The notes under the pieces: generated by a model
Databases searched by the model: none
Told to the model about the DNA's origin: nothing
What the model saw: the letters and a program-made list of their open reading frames with translations, nothing else
Shown here: positions 12,699 to 25,542 of the stretch, one piece after another
Position numbering within the stretch: position 1 is the first letter of the stretch
Layout: each line of letters starts with the position of its first letter
Assembly (NCBI GenBank): GCA_039654915.1
Contig: CM077594.1
Coordinates: 107,150,893-107,214,892, forward strand
Reading direction: 5' to 3'
DNA: 64,000 bases
DNA from: Aquilaria yunnanensis
Taxonomy: Eukaryota; Streptophyta; Magnoliopsida; Malvales; Thymelaeaceae
Translations under genes and position numbers: made by a program

Positions 12699-13685
12699 GC
12701 CAAAATGCATATTTAGTCCCCCAACTTTGTCAACTTAAGTGAGTTAGTCCGTTGTGAATGACTCAATGTGACCTAGTCCTTGAACTTTGCATAATAGAGC
12801 AAGTTAGCCCTGATTGGGTTGCAGTTGCAGACAGCGTTTGTTCCTCAACGTTGTCAGCTTTTTTCCTCGACACACTGCCGATTTTTCTTCATTGAACCAG
12901 CCCCTAAATCCAATCTAAAAAAGCGTACGTCCCTGAATCTAATAATCTGCTTTTGAATCCGCCTTCATAGCCATCAAATTTGCCGTCTCCCAAGCTATCA
13001 CAACCTAATCCACCCACTTGCCATTGAAGCCCTTGCCATTGCCATCAAATCTCCTCTCATTGTCACTTTAGAATCCATCCTCACCATCGGCTTGATGTCA
13101 TTCTCCACACCGTCAGTCTCCCTAGCCCATATTCACCATCGGAGCTCCACCGAGATGAATGACTAAGAGTTTTGGTGAGCTTTGATAGAGAGTGATTTCT
13201 TTGGGGATTTTCATCAAGCATGTGGCAGAAGTAGGCAATGGACACCCCAAACAAGTAATGAAAAAAGGATTTGGGTGCATTTGGGTGCGATTTACAGATT
13301 ATAATAGTCAATGGCCGAATATTTTGGGCTTGAATTGGACCAATTTGCTCACGGTTATATTCAATTGGGAAATGGTGAGCTAAGAGGTGGAGTATCCACC
13401 TTTGGTCTCCTCCAATCCATCGCCGACCTTTCATCCTCATCGTCAACAACATCCGTCGGTGTTTTATCCTCAGTTCCAACTTCCCTAGCATAAAGAATGG
13501 CTCTACTCACCAAAGTTGTCATTGTCACGTGACAACACATGTGTGTTTTTTGCCAACCTATGGACTAGCTTGCATAGATTATCAAATTTTGAGGACTAAA
13601 GCACATAGTTTACCAAAGTTGGAGGACTAAGTCGGACTAACTCGTGTGAGTTTGTGAAGTTAAGGGACTAACTACGCATTTAGGC
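12699..13685. mobile_element. MULE-like/MITE-like element with about 50-100-bp terminal inverted repeats
   Basis: The left end begins GCCAAAATGCATATTTAGTC. The reverse complement of the right end begins GCCTAAATGCGTAGTTAGTC, and both continue into an AACTT...GAGTTAGTCCG pattern. A-rich tracts of eight or nine bases flank both sides and could be the target duplication, but low complexity makes this uncertain. The 0.9-kb interior encodes nothing recognised. The 'tTAGTCC..AACTT' ends resemble a widespread class of plant inverted-repeat elements. Confidence 0.65.
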
Positions 13686-15829
13686 AAAAAAAAAAAGAGA
13701 AGCAACAAAGAAGAAAATATAATGAAGAGCAAGAAACATAAAAAAAAAGAAAAGAAAAGAAAAGAAAAGAAAGGAATGGAAAGAAAAAAGCAACGGAAGG
13801 CATTATGTCCTTGAAAGGAGTCAAACTCAGCTCATAAACAAATCTCCCAAGTTTCCTAACCACCACACCGATTACGAAAGTATATTTGATTTCCCAAAAA
13901 CTACTATAACTAGTAGTTCATCGGTCTCAAGTTCTTTACAATATTTATTATTTAATAATTAATTTATATATTTTTTATTATTATATTTTAGTTTATAAAT
14001 AAAAAAATTTTATATACAAATGATAAATAAAGATCTATAATTTTTAAATATATTTTTAAATTTTTTTATAATAAATAATAATATAAATAAATTTAAGTTA
14101 AATTATTAAAAAAATTAAATATTTCAAAAAATATGAGGTGAATGAAGCATTTTGATACATGCTTACACCTGATATATGCAAAATTCTTCCGTGAAGGCTA
14201 GCCATCTTTTAGTTGTCACGTAGCACATACCATGATTGATACTACGAGCTTATAAGTCAAATTCAAAACACGGACATCTTCCATTTTGTCCTTTTTCACA
14301 AAATTTTTAAGGCATTGATCGGTGCTTCGGCACGCCCATAAGTTCCATTCATTGAGCGGGTTTTGTGTTTGAAGACGAAGCACATTTTTAGAGGTAGGGA
14401 AAAAAACACAAAAAGGGGGCAGAGACTTCTACGTCAATTGCACTTTCAGTTGTGTCTCTAACAAAGTACTTTGGGTGGTTGGAAACTTTTGAAGCTTATA
14501 TAATACGTATGGTATTGGCATTGTCCACCCACCGGTCCTATTTTTCGTGAATATTACTTATGTTGGCTCTGCTGCCCTTTTTTGACTGTCCCGTACGCCG
14601 TAGCCTCTTTCAGATCTGAATGGCCCAACAACTTGTCGCTTTTAACTTCTTTTTTTAGTTTTATTGAAAATATAAAACACATAAAGATTGCTGCCATGTA
14701 TCGCAAGACTCACAATATATGGGGCAAGCCGTGCAAAGTTAATAATGGATCTTTCTGGCAAGGGGAAAAGGAAATAGAAGTGAAGTAGTATGGTCAAGAG
14801 ATGAATATTAGTCGAAAATAACATCTAATCTACAATATGAATAAAAGAATTCTCAATTATCCAAAACAAAAATATGATCTATTATTTATAGTAATTACTC
14901 ATCTAATAAAAATAAATTGATTATATATGATCATTTATTCAGTATATGCCAAACAAAATATATAAATTAAGAAGTTTGGGAATTGTTCTTAAAATATATT
15001 TTTACCCCTTTTCAAATACTTCTTTCTTCTCCAATTCTTTTTTTCATGTCTTCAACTGGGTTTGGATTCCAATCCAAGTCTAACTAGTTGATTCATAGTT
15101 TCCCTTCTTCTACCCAATCAACTATCCTTTCATCTTTGTTTTATTGTTTCTTCTCCCTCCTTATCATTCACAAGACCAATTAATCATTATTACTAAAAGT
15201 ATTGTCTGGTTCTTCTGATGTTCTACGATAGATAGACCTGAGTGATCTTTTTTCAGTGTTAATGGATCAAGCAAAGGCTGGAGGTTGAAAAACAACAGAT
15301 ATCAATGATGAGGCATTATCGACTAATTAATTGGGTGATAAAGTCATAACTTTATTTATTTATTCATTCATTATATTAGACTTTATATTGATTGATTTAC
15401 TATTAGGGGTTGATCCACATTTTATTTGATCTGATCATCAATTGTTCGTTTTAGCTATTTAATTATACTCTATCTAGGCTTTATTTCAGTGATTTGTGAA
15501 TTATCTATTTCAGATTTATTCCAATTTATATAAAAGGTGATCATATCTAATTCTCTTTTTTTCATTTAGTGTCATAAAAACTAATAATATTTTTATTAGT
15601 CAGCTTTATTTTCCTACTATTTTGTAAAGACTTGTATCATTATTGAAATATAATATGATATTGGGCTCACTATTAATTAAATGAAGAATCTTTTATTAAA
15701 AAAAAAACATTGAGGGCTCGGCCCACTAGGCCACCACCTCCACCTTTAGGCAAATTGCATTCGACTTCTCCAAGAAAAGGGTGCGAAGTTACAATTAAAA
15801 TTGGAAGCAAGGATAAGGGAAGAAAATGC
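13686..15829. other. Intergenic, AT-rich, with one dispersed repeat
   Basis: No gene is recognised. A simple AAGAA tract lies near 13740-13790 and a dispersed AT-rich repeat at 13905-14115. From 14160 to 15829 the sequence is ordinary AT-rich spacer; its last part should hold the promoter of the aspartate oxidase gene. Confidence 0.4.
13905..14115. repeat. Dispersed AT-rich repeat, related to 43125-43320
   Basis: Shared landmarks in the same order are TTCTTT.CA, AATAATTAAT, TTTTAGT.TATAAATAAA, AATGATAAAT.AAGATCTATA and AATAATATAAATAAATT.AA. The two copies are clearly diverged. Neither has a coding frame. This is probably an old non-autonomous element; its ends were not defined. Confidence 0.6.
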
Positions 15830-16617
15830 GGAAAAAAGAAATGGGGAAAAGAGAGGCGGCTCCGAAGTCCTTAAGTTCTAGCCCATTGATGGCGCGAACG
15901 CAATGTTGGTTCTTTGAGCGATACGAAGGAGAGGAACGTCGGACGCTGGCTCTGACTCTCCTCCCTCAGACCGCTCTTTTCTTTAGCTGCTCACCGTGTT
16001 CCAAAATTAGTTGCAAAAACCAAATCTCTTCTTCTTCTTCCTCTTCCTGATATCTCTTGTTTCGCTTCTGTTCGGTGCACTTTCTGGGCTGCTGCTACTT
16101 CCAGTCTCAGGTTTTCTTCAACTTCATCGCAAGTACCCAAGTGCAGCCGTCTCTTTGTATCATTGTATGTCTGTCTACGTGCTGATTCTGGTTGTTGTTC
16201 CTATGGCTCCATGTTCGTGTCCATGTTTGTTTGTTTGTTTGGATTGGATATGTTAATTTTGGGTTTTTAACCTCTTTTTTTTTTTTTTTTTGTCTGAGAG
16301 AAGATTTGACTGTCTGAGAGAAGATTTGGCAGTCAAATCTTCTCTTGGTGGGTTTTGTAGTTTCTGAAAGATCTGTGTCCATGCTTTTAAAATTTGGATA
16401 CTCTGCACACGCTTTCTTCTCGTATCTTTTATCTGTGCATGTTACTGGTTCTTCTGGCTAAAGTTTGTTGGTGATGGTCTTGTTTATATATATATATATA
16501 TATATATATATGAAGCTTTTTGAGAGTTCAAGTAAAATTAATAGGAAAAAGTGTAGCTAGCTGTTGAAATTGAGCTAATTTTTCTCTTTGGCTTTGCTGT
16601 CTGATAGAAGGATTGAT
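15830..16617 (+). promoter_or_regulatory. Aspartate oxidase 5' leader with predicted leader intron
   Basis: The pyrimidine-rich stretch after about 15950 and the donor-like CTCAG/GTTTTC at 16110/16111, with an acceptor CTGATAG ending at 16607, suggest a 5' UTR intron of about 497 bp just before the start codon. The intron holds a poly-T run, an inverted repeat (16297-16345) and a TA microsatellite (16484-16511). The transcription start was not located. This is an inference from splice-like motifs only. Confidence 0.45.
16297..16345. repeat. Perfect 16-bp hairpin plus 20-bp direct repeat in leader intron
   Basis: AGAGAAGATTTGACTG (16297-16312) is followed 17 bases later by its exact reverse complement (16330-16345). 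The 20-bp unit TGTCTGAGAGAAGATTTG.C also occurs twice in direct orientation (16291-16310 and 16311-16330). RNA from either strand could fold into a stem. Confidence 0.75.
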
Positions 16618-17869
16618 ATGGCAATCAGTGTAGCGACCAGAGGTGGCCACTTCGGTTACAAGATGGACCTCTGCCGCGAACATGGTTGTGGGCATACAGT
16701 TCGGGTGCCGAGTTTCGGATTCAATGGATGCATGCGGAAAGAACTGACGTGGTATTTGTTAATAGTTTCATTCTTGAGAAGTGTGGTACTTGTGATGATG
16801 TATCTTTAACTAGCGAATGGGAAGAAAATAGAATAATTTATGTGCGCCTGAAAGTATTTTAATTTTACCTTGTTGGAGATTCTCCAGGTCATATGGGTTA
16901 TCCAAGGTCTTGCAGAAACAGTGCTCTAATGATCATCATTCTGCAGCGAGCAAAACTCGGAGGCTCCTCAGAACGGCTCCTGTGTTAGCCTGCTTGAAAG
17001 AAGGCTCCACCAAATATTTTGATTTTGCTGTCATTGGAAGTGGAATTGCTGGTCTCCGGTATGCTCTTGAAGTTGCTAAACAGGGAACTGTTGCTGTAGT
17101 TACCAAGGCTGAGCCCCATGAGAGTAATACAAACTATGCCCAAGGTGGTGTTAGCGCTGTGCTTTGTCCCTCTGATTCTGTCGAGAGCCACATGCGGGAT
17201 ACCATGGTAGCAGGGGCTTATCTCTGTGATGAGGAAACTGTCAAGGTAAGTTTCTTTATTTCCTTCCATCCCTTTGCTGTCTTCGTTCTATTTGTTTTCT
17301 AGCATTAATTTTAGCAGTTTCACAGTTTTAAATCCAATGAAGAACAATCTGATTGCAAAGAGGCTTTCTTTTCATGGTAAGACTCCCACTCATCAGCACA
17401 TACTTTCACCTGGGACAAAATGTTTCTCATACCTGCTATGTGGTAGGTTTAGCATCCCTTTTCTTCATTACCACATACATATGATAGGTGGTGAAAGAGG
17501 GCTGGCTCAGTTCAACCAAGTATGCTTTGGCAAATTGTAATAGGCCGAACCTGCTATTTTCCCTGCAGTATGATTATTTACATTCTCTTCATTTTCTGTG
17601 GTTTGTCCAGGTTGTTTGCACTGAAGGACCTGACAGAATCAGAGAATTGATTGCAATGGGTGCATCATTTGATCATGGGGAGGATGGGAACTTACACCTT
17701 GCAAGGGAGGGAGGGCACTCACATCACAGAATTGTTCATGCTGCTGATATGACTGGAAGAGAGATTGAACGAGCATTGTTGGAGGCTGTTGTTAATGACC
17801 CCAATATCGTTGTGTACAAAGACCATTTTGCAATAGATCTGCTTACATCCCAGGTACCGAGTTCTCCTT

Positions 17870-17928
<59 letters not shown>

Positions 17929-20085
17929 GTGGATAACGGGTTTATTGGGGTCTAGCACGTTTACCCTTAACTGAAAAAGAAAATGGTAAACATTATTTTC
18001 TTTCTAGAACCTTGATATACTATTTGGAGGCTCAAGGAGTGTAGGAGACTGTATTGAAGGGGTCAGCTTAAATACTAGTGCCCGCTAAAACAATGTCCGA
18101 TTTTGGTTTGCAGGATGGACCAGACACAGTTTGTCATGGTTTTGATGCTTTAAACACTAAAACAGAAGAGGTGCTAAGCAGGATCCTTCTTTTGTCTTTT
18201 CTTGCTTTTTGGTTGTAGTATCAAGCTATAGATGTTTTGTGCCTGTGTCTGGAAACTGATTTGCTCTAATGTCTCTCATCCAACACTAGCAGGTAGTCCG
18301 ATTTATTGCAAAAGTGACTTTACTGGCATCAGGTGGAGCTGGACACATATATCCATCAACCACAAATCCCCTGGTAACTGAATTCTAATCAATGTTGTTT
18401 TTTTTTCTTTTATTTTAATATGTTTTAGTTCCCTGGAATATGTATAACATTATACACTCATTCATCAAAGTGCATTTTTCAATAGGATTCATCATATCAC
18501 TATTTATTTTTCTTTTGCATCTTGTTTTGTTTTTGTGTTTTGTCCCATTTACTGATGGATTGATTCTCAATTTGCCTTGCTTTGGATGTTTTGAAGTTAT
18601 TATTGCTGATTATAGTATAACGATATGCCATCTCTTTTTACTTGTGTTTAATTTGCACTATCATTGTAGGTTGCAACTGGGGATGGAATGGCTATGGCCC
18701 ATCGAGCTCAAGCGGTAATCTCGAATATGGAGTAAGTAGTGCTGTAATAGTCAGCTATTCATGCATACTGTAGAATCCATCAATTATTAGCATAGAGTTC
18801 CACTGGTTATCAGAGGATTAAGAGAAAAAGAAGGAAACTTCAAAAAATTTAAAGGTAAACAGGGAAATATGTTTAGTATTGTTAAAGAATAAAGAAGTAC
18901 TATGCTTAATTTAGGTACTCAAACCATCCACCATGAAAAGGTATTTGTCTAAACTCAGTAGGGAGTGCAAATCTACTAACCTTATTTCAGTCGCTGACTT
19001 CTACAAATTCCAAGTTTGGTAGATGCTCATAGTATTTGACCTTTGGAATGAACTCTTAGTTTTAGTTTTTCAGGTTTGTGCAGTTCCACCCTACTGCCTT
19101 GGCTGACGAAGGTCTTCCACTGAAACCAAAGAAGACTCGGGAAAATGTGTTTCTCATAACTGAAGCTGTAAGGGGTGATGGAGGCATTCTTTATAATTTG
19201 AGCATGGAGAGGTTTATGCCCCTTTATGATGGAAGAGCTGAGCTTGCACCCAGGGATGTTGTAGCAAGAAGCATTGATGATCAGCTTAAAAAGCGTAATG
19301 AAAGATATGTGCTGCTTGATATAAGTTATAAACCCAGAGAAGATATTCTTTCCCACTTCCCCAACATAGCTGCAGAGTGCCTACAGTATGGCTTGGACAT
19401 AACGCGTGAACCTATTCCGGTGGTTCCAGCAGCGCACTACATGTGTGGAGGAGTTCGTGCTGGGTTAGAGGGAGAGACAAATGTGCACGGCTTGTATGTA
19501 GCTGGTGAAGTTGCTTGCACTGGTTTGCATGGAGCAAATAGACTTGCCAGTAACTCATTGCTCGAGGCTTTGGTTTTTGCACGAAGAGCTGTGCAACCCT
19601 CTGTTGAACACATGAAGAACTCTAGTCTTGATCCAAGTGCTTCTACCTGGTGGCCCCGACCTGTTGTCCCAAAGTCTCTTGGGACAGAGGTCATGAACAA
19701 AATAATGATGACAACAAAAGAAATAAGGAAAGAACTGCAATCAGTCATGTGGAAGTATGTAGGAATTGTTCGATCAACAACACGACTAAAAGCTGCAGAG
19801 CGAAAGATTGGTGACTTGGAGGCAAAGTGGGAGACGTATTTGTTTGAACATGGATGGGGACAGACAATGGTGGCACATGAGGCTTGTGAGTTGAGGAACC
19901 TGTTCTGTTGTGCAAAGCTGGTTGTGAGCAGTGCACTGGCCAGGCATGAGAGCCGTGGGCTGCACTACACTACCGACTTTCCTAATGTGGAGGAAAGTAA
20001 GAGGTTGCCAACAATTATTCTTCCTACTTCCGCCATTAAAAGTACATGGAGTTCACGGCTATTGCACAAGCAGCCGCATTGTTAG
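16618..20085 (+). CDS. AO: L-aspartate oxidase, chloroplastic (NAD biosynthesis)
   Basis: Flavoenzyme that oxidises L-aspartate to iminoaspartate, the first step of plastid de novo NAD synthesis, feeding quinolinate synthase. Seven coding exons: 16618-16751, 16888-17245, 17611-17853, 18114-18170, 18293-18373, 18670-18731, 19074-20085. They join in frame to 649 codons (648 aa; Arabidopsis AO is about 651). The first about 85 residues are a Cys/Arg/Ser-rich transit peptide. The FAD-binding motif VIGSGIAGLRYALE follows, then the conserved SNTNYAQGGVSAVL, HRIVHAADMTGREIERALL, LASGGAGHIYPSTTNP, TEAVRGDGGILYN and CGGVRAG..GETNV blocks, and the helical C-terminal domain ending in the HESRGLHY region. 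ATG 16618 is the first start in the frame that reaches the transit peptide. No frame defects were seen. The TA-rich intron 3 carries a long microsatellite. Confidence 0.95.
17871..17923. repeat. (TA)n microsatellite in aspartate oxidase intron 3
   Basis: About 26 alternating TA units with one C interruption, inside the intron between 17853 and 18114. A shorter TA run lies at 16484-16511 in the leader intron. Confidence 0.95.
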
Positions 20086-21528
20086 CTTACAGTATGGTTC
20101 TCAAATACCAAATTTATTTACAATGAATGGTATACAGTCCATTGCTTAATCATTTCTACATCTTGCAGCTACAACCTTTGACAAGGAAAAGAACTTTGTC
20201 CATACACAGGTAGTTGCTCAATTTCCTTTCAAACAGATCTTGTTTCCTTCAGTCGAGCACTTTGATTCTTTTTATAGAAATAAACCTGCTCATAGTTCTC
20301 CTAGAAGTTATTCTCCAGTCTCACATGCTGTTTTTTCTTTTTAGAGAAAAAAAAAATAGTTTATGTCAAACTGGCAAAAGAAAAGCCTATTGCTTATGTT
20401 TGGAGTTGATGACGTGAATGTAAATTTCAGGCTCAAATTATTCCCCCTCTAAGAGTAAGAAGCGGTGACACGCGCACATTTTATATCATTGAACTTATCG
20501 AACGGCACTTGTAAAATGCTCAATCGGAGGCCTACAAGAAGGACAGTGATAAAACATGATCCAAAACAAAATTCTAAACCGCTGCTTTACAGAAATATTA
20601 GGGCATACGAACTAGTCGTACAAGCTTGGAGTTCTGACTTCTGTACCTATATTCATGTGTATTGTATGCTCATCAGGATCAGCAGACAGGAATGTCCTGT
20701 TGTGCTCGTGCCAAATGAAGTATGTAACTGCAGCAAACAAACTCGTTGAATTTCAGCAAGGCTTCCACCAAATACTCTGTAACAAGGATGGCCTGCATCT
20801 TTTGAAATTAGATTTGGGCCTTAACCATATATATTTATTAAAACACAAACAACTTCCACTTATTATCAATGAATGGTTTAACGTTATATCGTTTCCCTTG
20901 GACTGATCAGAGGGATGATAAATGAACAAAAGGTAAAGAGAATGGGATGACGACGGACAGACTTGTCATCCTGCTTCTCTGTCGAAGTCAGGCGGCGTCT
21001 ATTGGGACTGGACCAAACACCGCATTTACAAACAAAGAGAGAGACCCCATGCGTGTACCCAAAAGGAAAACACAGAGACACCCCATGCGTCCTACATCAA
21101 CCGATAAAGATTCATGTGCGAAATATTTGTATTTATTTTGAATAATTGAGGCGTAGCAGCAAAGAATCGTTGCCTGGTCCTCGAGAAAAACAAAAACAAC
21201 CATAACGATCCAAATTATGGATACAATCGAGGAGCTTTTTCCAACAAAATTTCCAGGCAATGATCTTAGAGAAGCTGTAGCTCCCACCACAACCGGACAT
21301 GGGCGAACGCTGACGTTTACGCTAACCTGCCTTTTTTATGATGCCTCTTGCCAATCATCTCAAAACAAAATCTAAACTTTCCCATTAAATAAGCCTCGAC
21401 GTACTTGGGATTAAAGCGATGATATAATAAAATCGCTACTAATTCTTCTTTTGTTTCCTTGTTCAAATCTTGAAGGCTGTTTTGTTGTCTGGATTATTCA
21501 GTAAAAGAGTATTTGCTTCGGGGCAACA
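20086..21528. other. Aspartate oxidase 3' UTR and spacer before the GDSL pseudogene
   Basis: No gene is recognised. The first few hundred bases are expected to be the 3' UTR of aspartate oxidase. The remaining open frames are short and overlap on both strands without family similarity. Confidence 0.4.
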
Positions 21529-23034
21529 ATGGAGAGCTTGTTGAGGCTCAATCTCCTTGTCAGGATTCTGGTTTTTGGAATAGTTCCCGAATTGCAGAGA
21601 TTGGTCAAAGGTGATGGAGGACTTCAACCGTGTAACTTTCCGGCAGTGTACAACTTTGGGGACGCAAACTCCGACACGGAGGACCAGCTCCCAGTGGAGA
21701 AACCTTTCTTTGGATATCCTGCAGGAAGATACTGTGATGGTCGTCTCATCATAGATATTATTGGTAAACTAAACTCCCAATTATGTATGGTATTACCTGT
21801 TACTTGTCCTCTAAACTAAACTAGTAGAAATGGGGACCAGCTGAAGTTGGAGATGAGCTTGATTGAGCTTAGATCCCTGCCCTGCCACAAGACATGTTGA
21901 GGTTTTTGTTTCTATTGGCTGTTGCAGCGGAGAGTTTGAAGCTTCCTTATCTAAGTGCATACCTGGACTCAATTGGGACCAACTTCCAGCACGGTGCAAA
22001 TTTGCTACCAGCGGTTCATCCAACCGGCCACCTGGTTATAGTCCCTTTGATCTTGGAGCTCAGCTTTCTCAGTTCATTCAATTCAAAGCTCGGACCGCTG
22101 CTCTCTATAAGCAGCTCATTAGTAAGTGTTTTATGCCAGAATCAAGTGGTTGCAAAACTGCGAACAAAATAATCAGAGACTGATTGGTGTTCCTTGTCAT
22201 TAGAAAGTGTTCCACCAAGCCAGATCAATGAGGACGATCGATATTGGTCAGAACGATCTTTCCCATGGTTTTCAGGTTTCAACTGAAAGACAAGTCCAAG
22301 AATCGATTCCTGATATTCTAACACGTCTCTCTCAAGTTGTAGGGGTTAGCAAAAAATGCTTGGTCATATGTTCAATACACGCGTTGATTGTTTCTCCGCA
22401 CCCTGATAGCAACTGTATGAAGAGGGAGCAAGGTTCTTTTGGGTACATAACACCAGTCCAGTCGGGTGCTTGCCATACGCTTACATAAGTTACCAGGTAA
22501 AATCTGCTGGTAACAAAGATCAGGATGGATGTGTGAAGCCTCAAAATGATGTGGCTAAAGAGTTCAACAGGCAGCTCAAAAACAAGTTCTCCTTTCTTAG
22601 AACACAGCTCCCTCATGCAGAATTTACTTATGTGGTTTGTATTCTGCGAAATATTCATTAATAAATCAGTCTCGGAAACCCCACATTTTATTTACTTGAA
22701 ACAGTAGCATTTGGCAACATGTTGCCGTGATTATGAGACTAATTATATAGTTGACGGTCTCCTTTGTTTTGGGATGGTAGGATTTGTTGATCCCTTGAAT
22801 TTTTGTAGCGGAATCTATAACGATGGCTTCCATCTTGGCTGCGGGAAGAAAGCAATGTTGAATGGAAGGGCAGTGTATGGGTATGGCAACGCATGTAACC
22901 ATCCTTCAAGGCACATTAGCTGGGATGAGATACACTACACCGAGGCTGCGAATAGGTGGATAGCGAATCAAATCTTGAAACGCTCCTTCTTTGATCCACC
23001 CCTATCAATTCAACATGCTCGTCATCTTTTTTGA
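21529..23034 (+). pseudogene. Decayed GDSL esterase/lipase
   Basis: It has the same five-exon structure as the gene at 28042-29587: exons near 21529-21763, 21928-22121, 22204-22346, 22410-22660 and 22781-23034. The start codon, a hydrophobic N-terminus and the final block (WDEIHYTEAANRWIANQIL) persist. It is broken: block I reads FGDANSDT, so the catalytic Ser of GDS is Ala; exon 2 loses frame inside the GANFA block (one T short near 21999); exon 3 lacks the segment before the DIGQNDL block compared with the intact copy; and exon 4 loses frame in the segment after FTYV. Related to Arabidopsis At3g27950/At3g26430-type GDSL proteins. Probably no functional enzyme is made. Confidence 0.85.
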
Positions 23035-23718
23035 AAGGAGCATCTAGTGGACTTCTTAGTTCAAGCGGATTGGGCTAAACCAAAGAAGAAAGGGCACATA
23101 TGGGTTTTGCATAGCCCTCAACTTCCCGAAGTCATATCTTTTTGCGTTATCATTGGAATTGCTACTATAATATGTCGACTCATAGAGAATTCAATACTCT
23201 GCAAGAGTAATATAGGTTTTGCCCTCTATAACTGCATTTTGCTGCCCAAAATACTGATGCTTTGAAGGGTATTCGGACGTCTAAAGTTTAGATAGTTTAT
23301 GTCCTAGTGGTTTTTCAGTTGTCCTTTTTTTTATTTCATTTGGAATTTCTTGGTAAGCCAATAAATAAGTCTTCTATGGTATTATTAGACATTCTATCAA
23401 TACTATTCGAGTATTCCAGTTTGCTTTCCATTCGTCGAAAGCGCATTCTCATTTACCGCTCTGGTTAAGCGATTTGTTTAACCTTGTATTGTTTCTTACT
23501 GCATTCTGCATCACTTAATGCTACTATGGAGAAAATCCATAATGACAACTTTGCCTAATATGTACACAGAGTAAACACTTGTTGCAAAGGATAACCTTTC
23601 ATACTTAAGTACCCCTTCATTACATGTCAAGCAGGTAAACATAATTATGTTACATATGTTTTATACTACTAAACATGGTTAGATAAAGCTCTTTCAATTA
23701 TATAAGCTAGAACACTGA

Positions 23719-25445
23719 TGATACCATATTGAGCCTGGGTAACTTGAGCCCATTGTTATGACCGGTTATAGAGAGATCTAGCTTGATATTAACCATAATT
23801 AAGAGAAGTATTCGTTAAGAAAAGATTCTTACAAGGAATAGAATCCTTTATTAATTACACTTTGAGAAGGCTTATGTTGGTACTCTCATCAACGAAAAGG
23901 AGACTTTCACGACACATTTCAGTGATAGGGAAATTGCTTGGAAGGGTCACTTGACACATCACACCCTATAAAGGAAGTATGTCTAATTTTTTATGTGTAT
24001 ATATGACTCCAAGTTTTAGAGATTGATCACTTGACACTTATCCTATTAATATGGGTATTCCATAGACAGTTTTAAACTTGGGTCGTCAAAACTCATGAAA
24101 GGTAAAAAACTATTAGTCATTCTAACTATCTAATGAGTTATTGCTGATAGCAAAAGCAAATGACCGACATAGGGTCAGGATGAGGTGAAAGAAGGTTGAA
24201 CTAGGGTGATTTTAAGAGTATAAAAATGAAAAAAGCTTCTAAGATAGGAACGTCCTAGGTGGTAAACAAGAATAAAAGCATTTAGGTGATGAAGGCATTT
24301 GGGCTAATTAAGAAGGAGAGATTTGGTAGAATTTGTAGAACTAGATAATAATAAGTGTAGAGAAAATTGGAGGCCAACTTGGAACTGGATTGGATAAATG
24401 GAGATGTAATCCTTTTGTGGCATATGGGTAAGCATAAGCCAATTTTGACCCCCACTGGCTAGTTGTAATTTTTATGGTGATTCCTATAAAGTTCACACTT
24501 AGAGTGTTAGACATTGAAGCTAGCTCCTCTAGGCATGAAAAGACCATGTAACCTTCCTCTTTGCCTGTGGTGGTTTCCTTGGATAGACTTTCCTCCTAGT
24601 TATGATTATGCATTGGCAGTTACCTTCCTTGCTGTTGATTTACAAGCCATATGAAAGAAAGAAGCTTAGAGTATCATTATTAATGGTGTTGTGAGTGGTG
24701 TTGGCTGCCAAGAAGAGAACAAAAGATAGAGGATTTAAATTAAAAACACTAGAAATGAACTAAGGTAAAAGGAATTAAGGCAAAAATGTGAAATTACCTC
24801 AAGATTGGAACTTAGACAACAAAAGTAAAAAGCCTAAATGAACAGTCAATGAATAATGAAAAGTGTGCAAATAGGGGATTTTAGAGTTTTTTTGCAAGAA
24901 CAATCAAAACAGTGAAAGGGACATGGTAAATAGAGATTGTTTATAACTCAATTAGGTTTTTTCATCTCTTTGTCTTGGAAATCGCCAGCCACTATCATTA
25001 TGGTGGAGTAAACCAAGCCAATAGTCAAAATACCACATGTCCCTCAACTGCCATGAAACCCACCCTCTTACTGTTGTAACGAGTCACACATTTAGTAAGT
25101 ATTGTTTTGCCTTGCTTCTTTCATAAAAAAGTTGTTTTATGATTAATGAGCCTAAAAAAATATAGCAACCTATCTCTCATATTTTTTAAGGGAGGGACAT
25201 GTTGATATCATGTTGGACCTAGGCAATTTAGGTCTTTTGCTAAGTCCCAATTCACAGGGAGGTTCAGTTCAACGTCAACCATAAGTGAAGAAGATATCAA
25301 ACAAGAGAAGATTCTAGCAAGGAATAGAATCTCTTGTTAATTACACTTTGAGAAAGCCTAAGTTGGTACTTTTATCTATAAAAGAATATCTTTATGACAC
25401 ATTAAAGGAATCTACTTTTCCATAAATACTTTGTCTAGTTATGAA
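23719..25445. mobile_element. Possible remnant of a short LTR retroelement
   Basis: About 240-bp direct repeats begin TGATACCATATTGAGCC at 23719 and TGATATCATGTTGGACC at 25203. They share TTAATTACACTTTGAGAA.GC, AAGGAATAGAATC and TATGACACATT-like segments in the same order, although diverged. A purine tract (AAGGGAGGGACAT, 25188-25200) lies directly before the second repeat, where a polypurine tract is expected. The 1.25 kb between them encodes no gag or pol. A primer-binding site and target duplication were not found, so the call is tentative. Confidence 0.5.
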
Positions 25446-25454
25446 GAGTTAATT

Positions 25455-25542
25455 TAACCATCGGAGAGTTTTTCTCGAAGACACAACTTTAGAGGTTTTA
25501 ACCATCCGAGAGTTTTTCTCGAAGACACAACTTTAGAGGTTT
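25455..25542. repeat. 44-bp tandem duplication
   Basis: Two adjacent copies (25455-25498 and 25499-25542) begin TAACCATC.GAGAGTTTTTCT and differ at one base. They lie just after the second LTR-like repeat. Confidence 0.9.

Noticed and set aside
11788..12710. Several 60-100-codon frames rich in Phe or Lys
   Set aside because: Low-complexity T-rich and A-rich DNA produces them on both strands.
19437..19936. Minus-strand frames over the last aspartate oxidase exon
   Set aside because: Shadows of a highly conserved coding exon on the plus strand.
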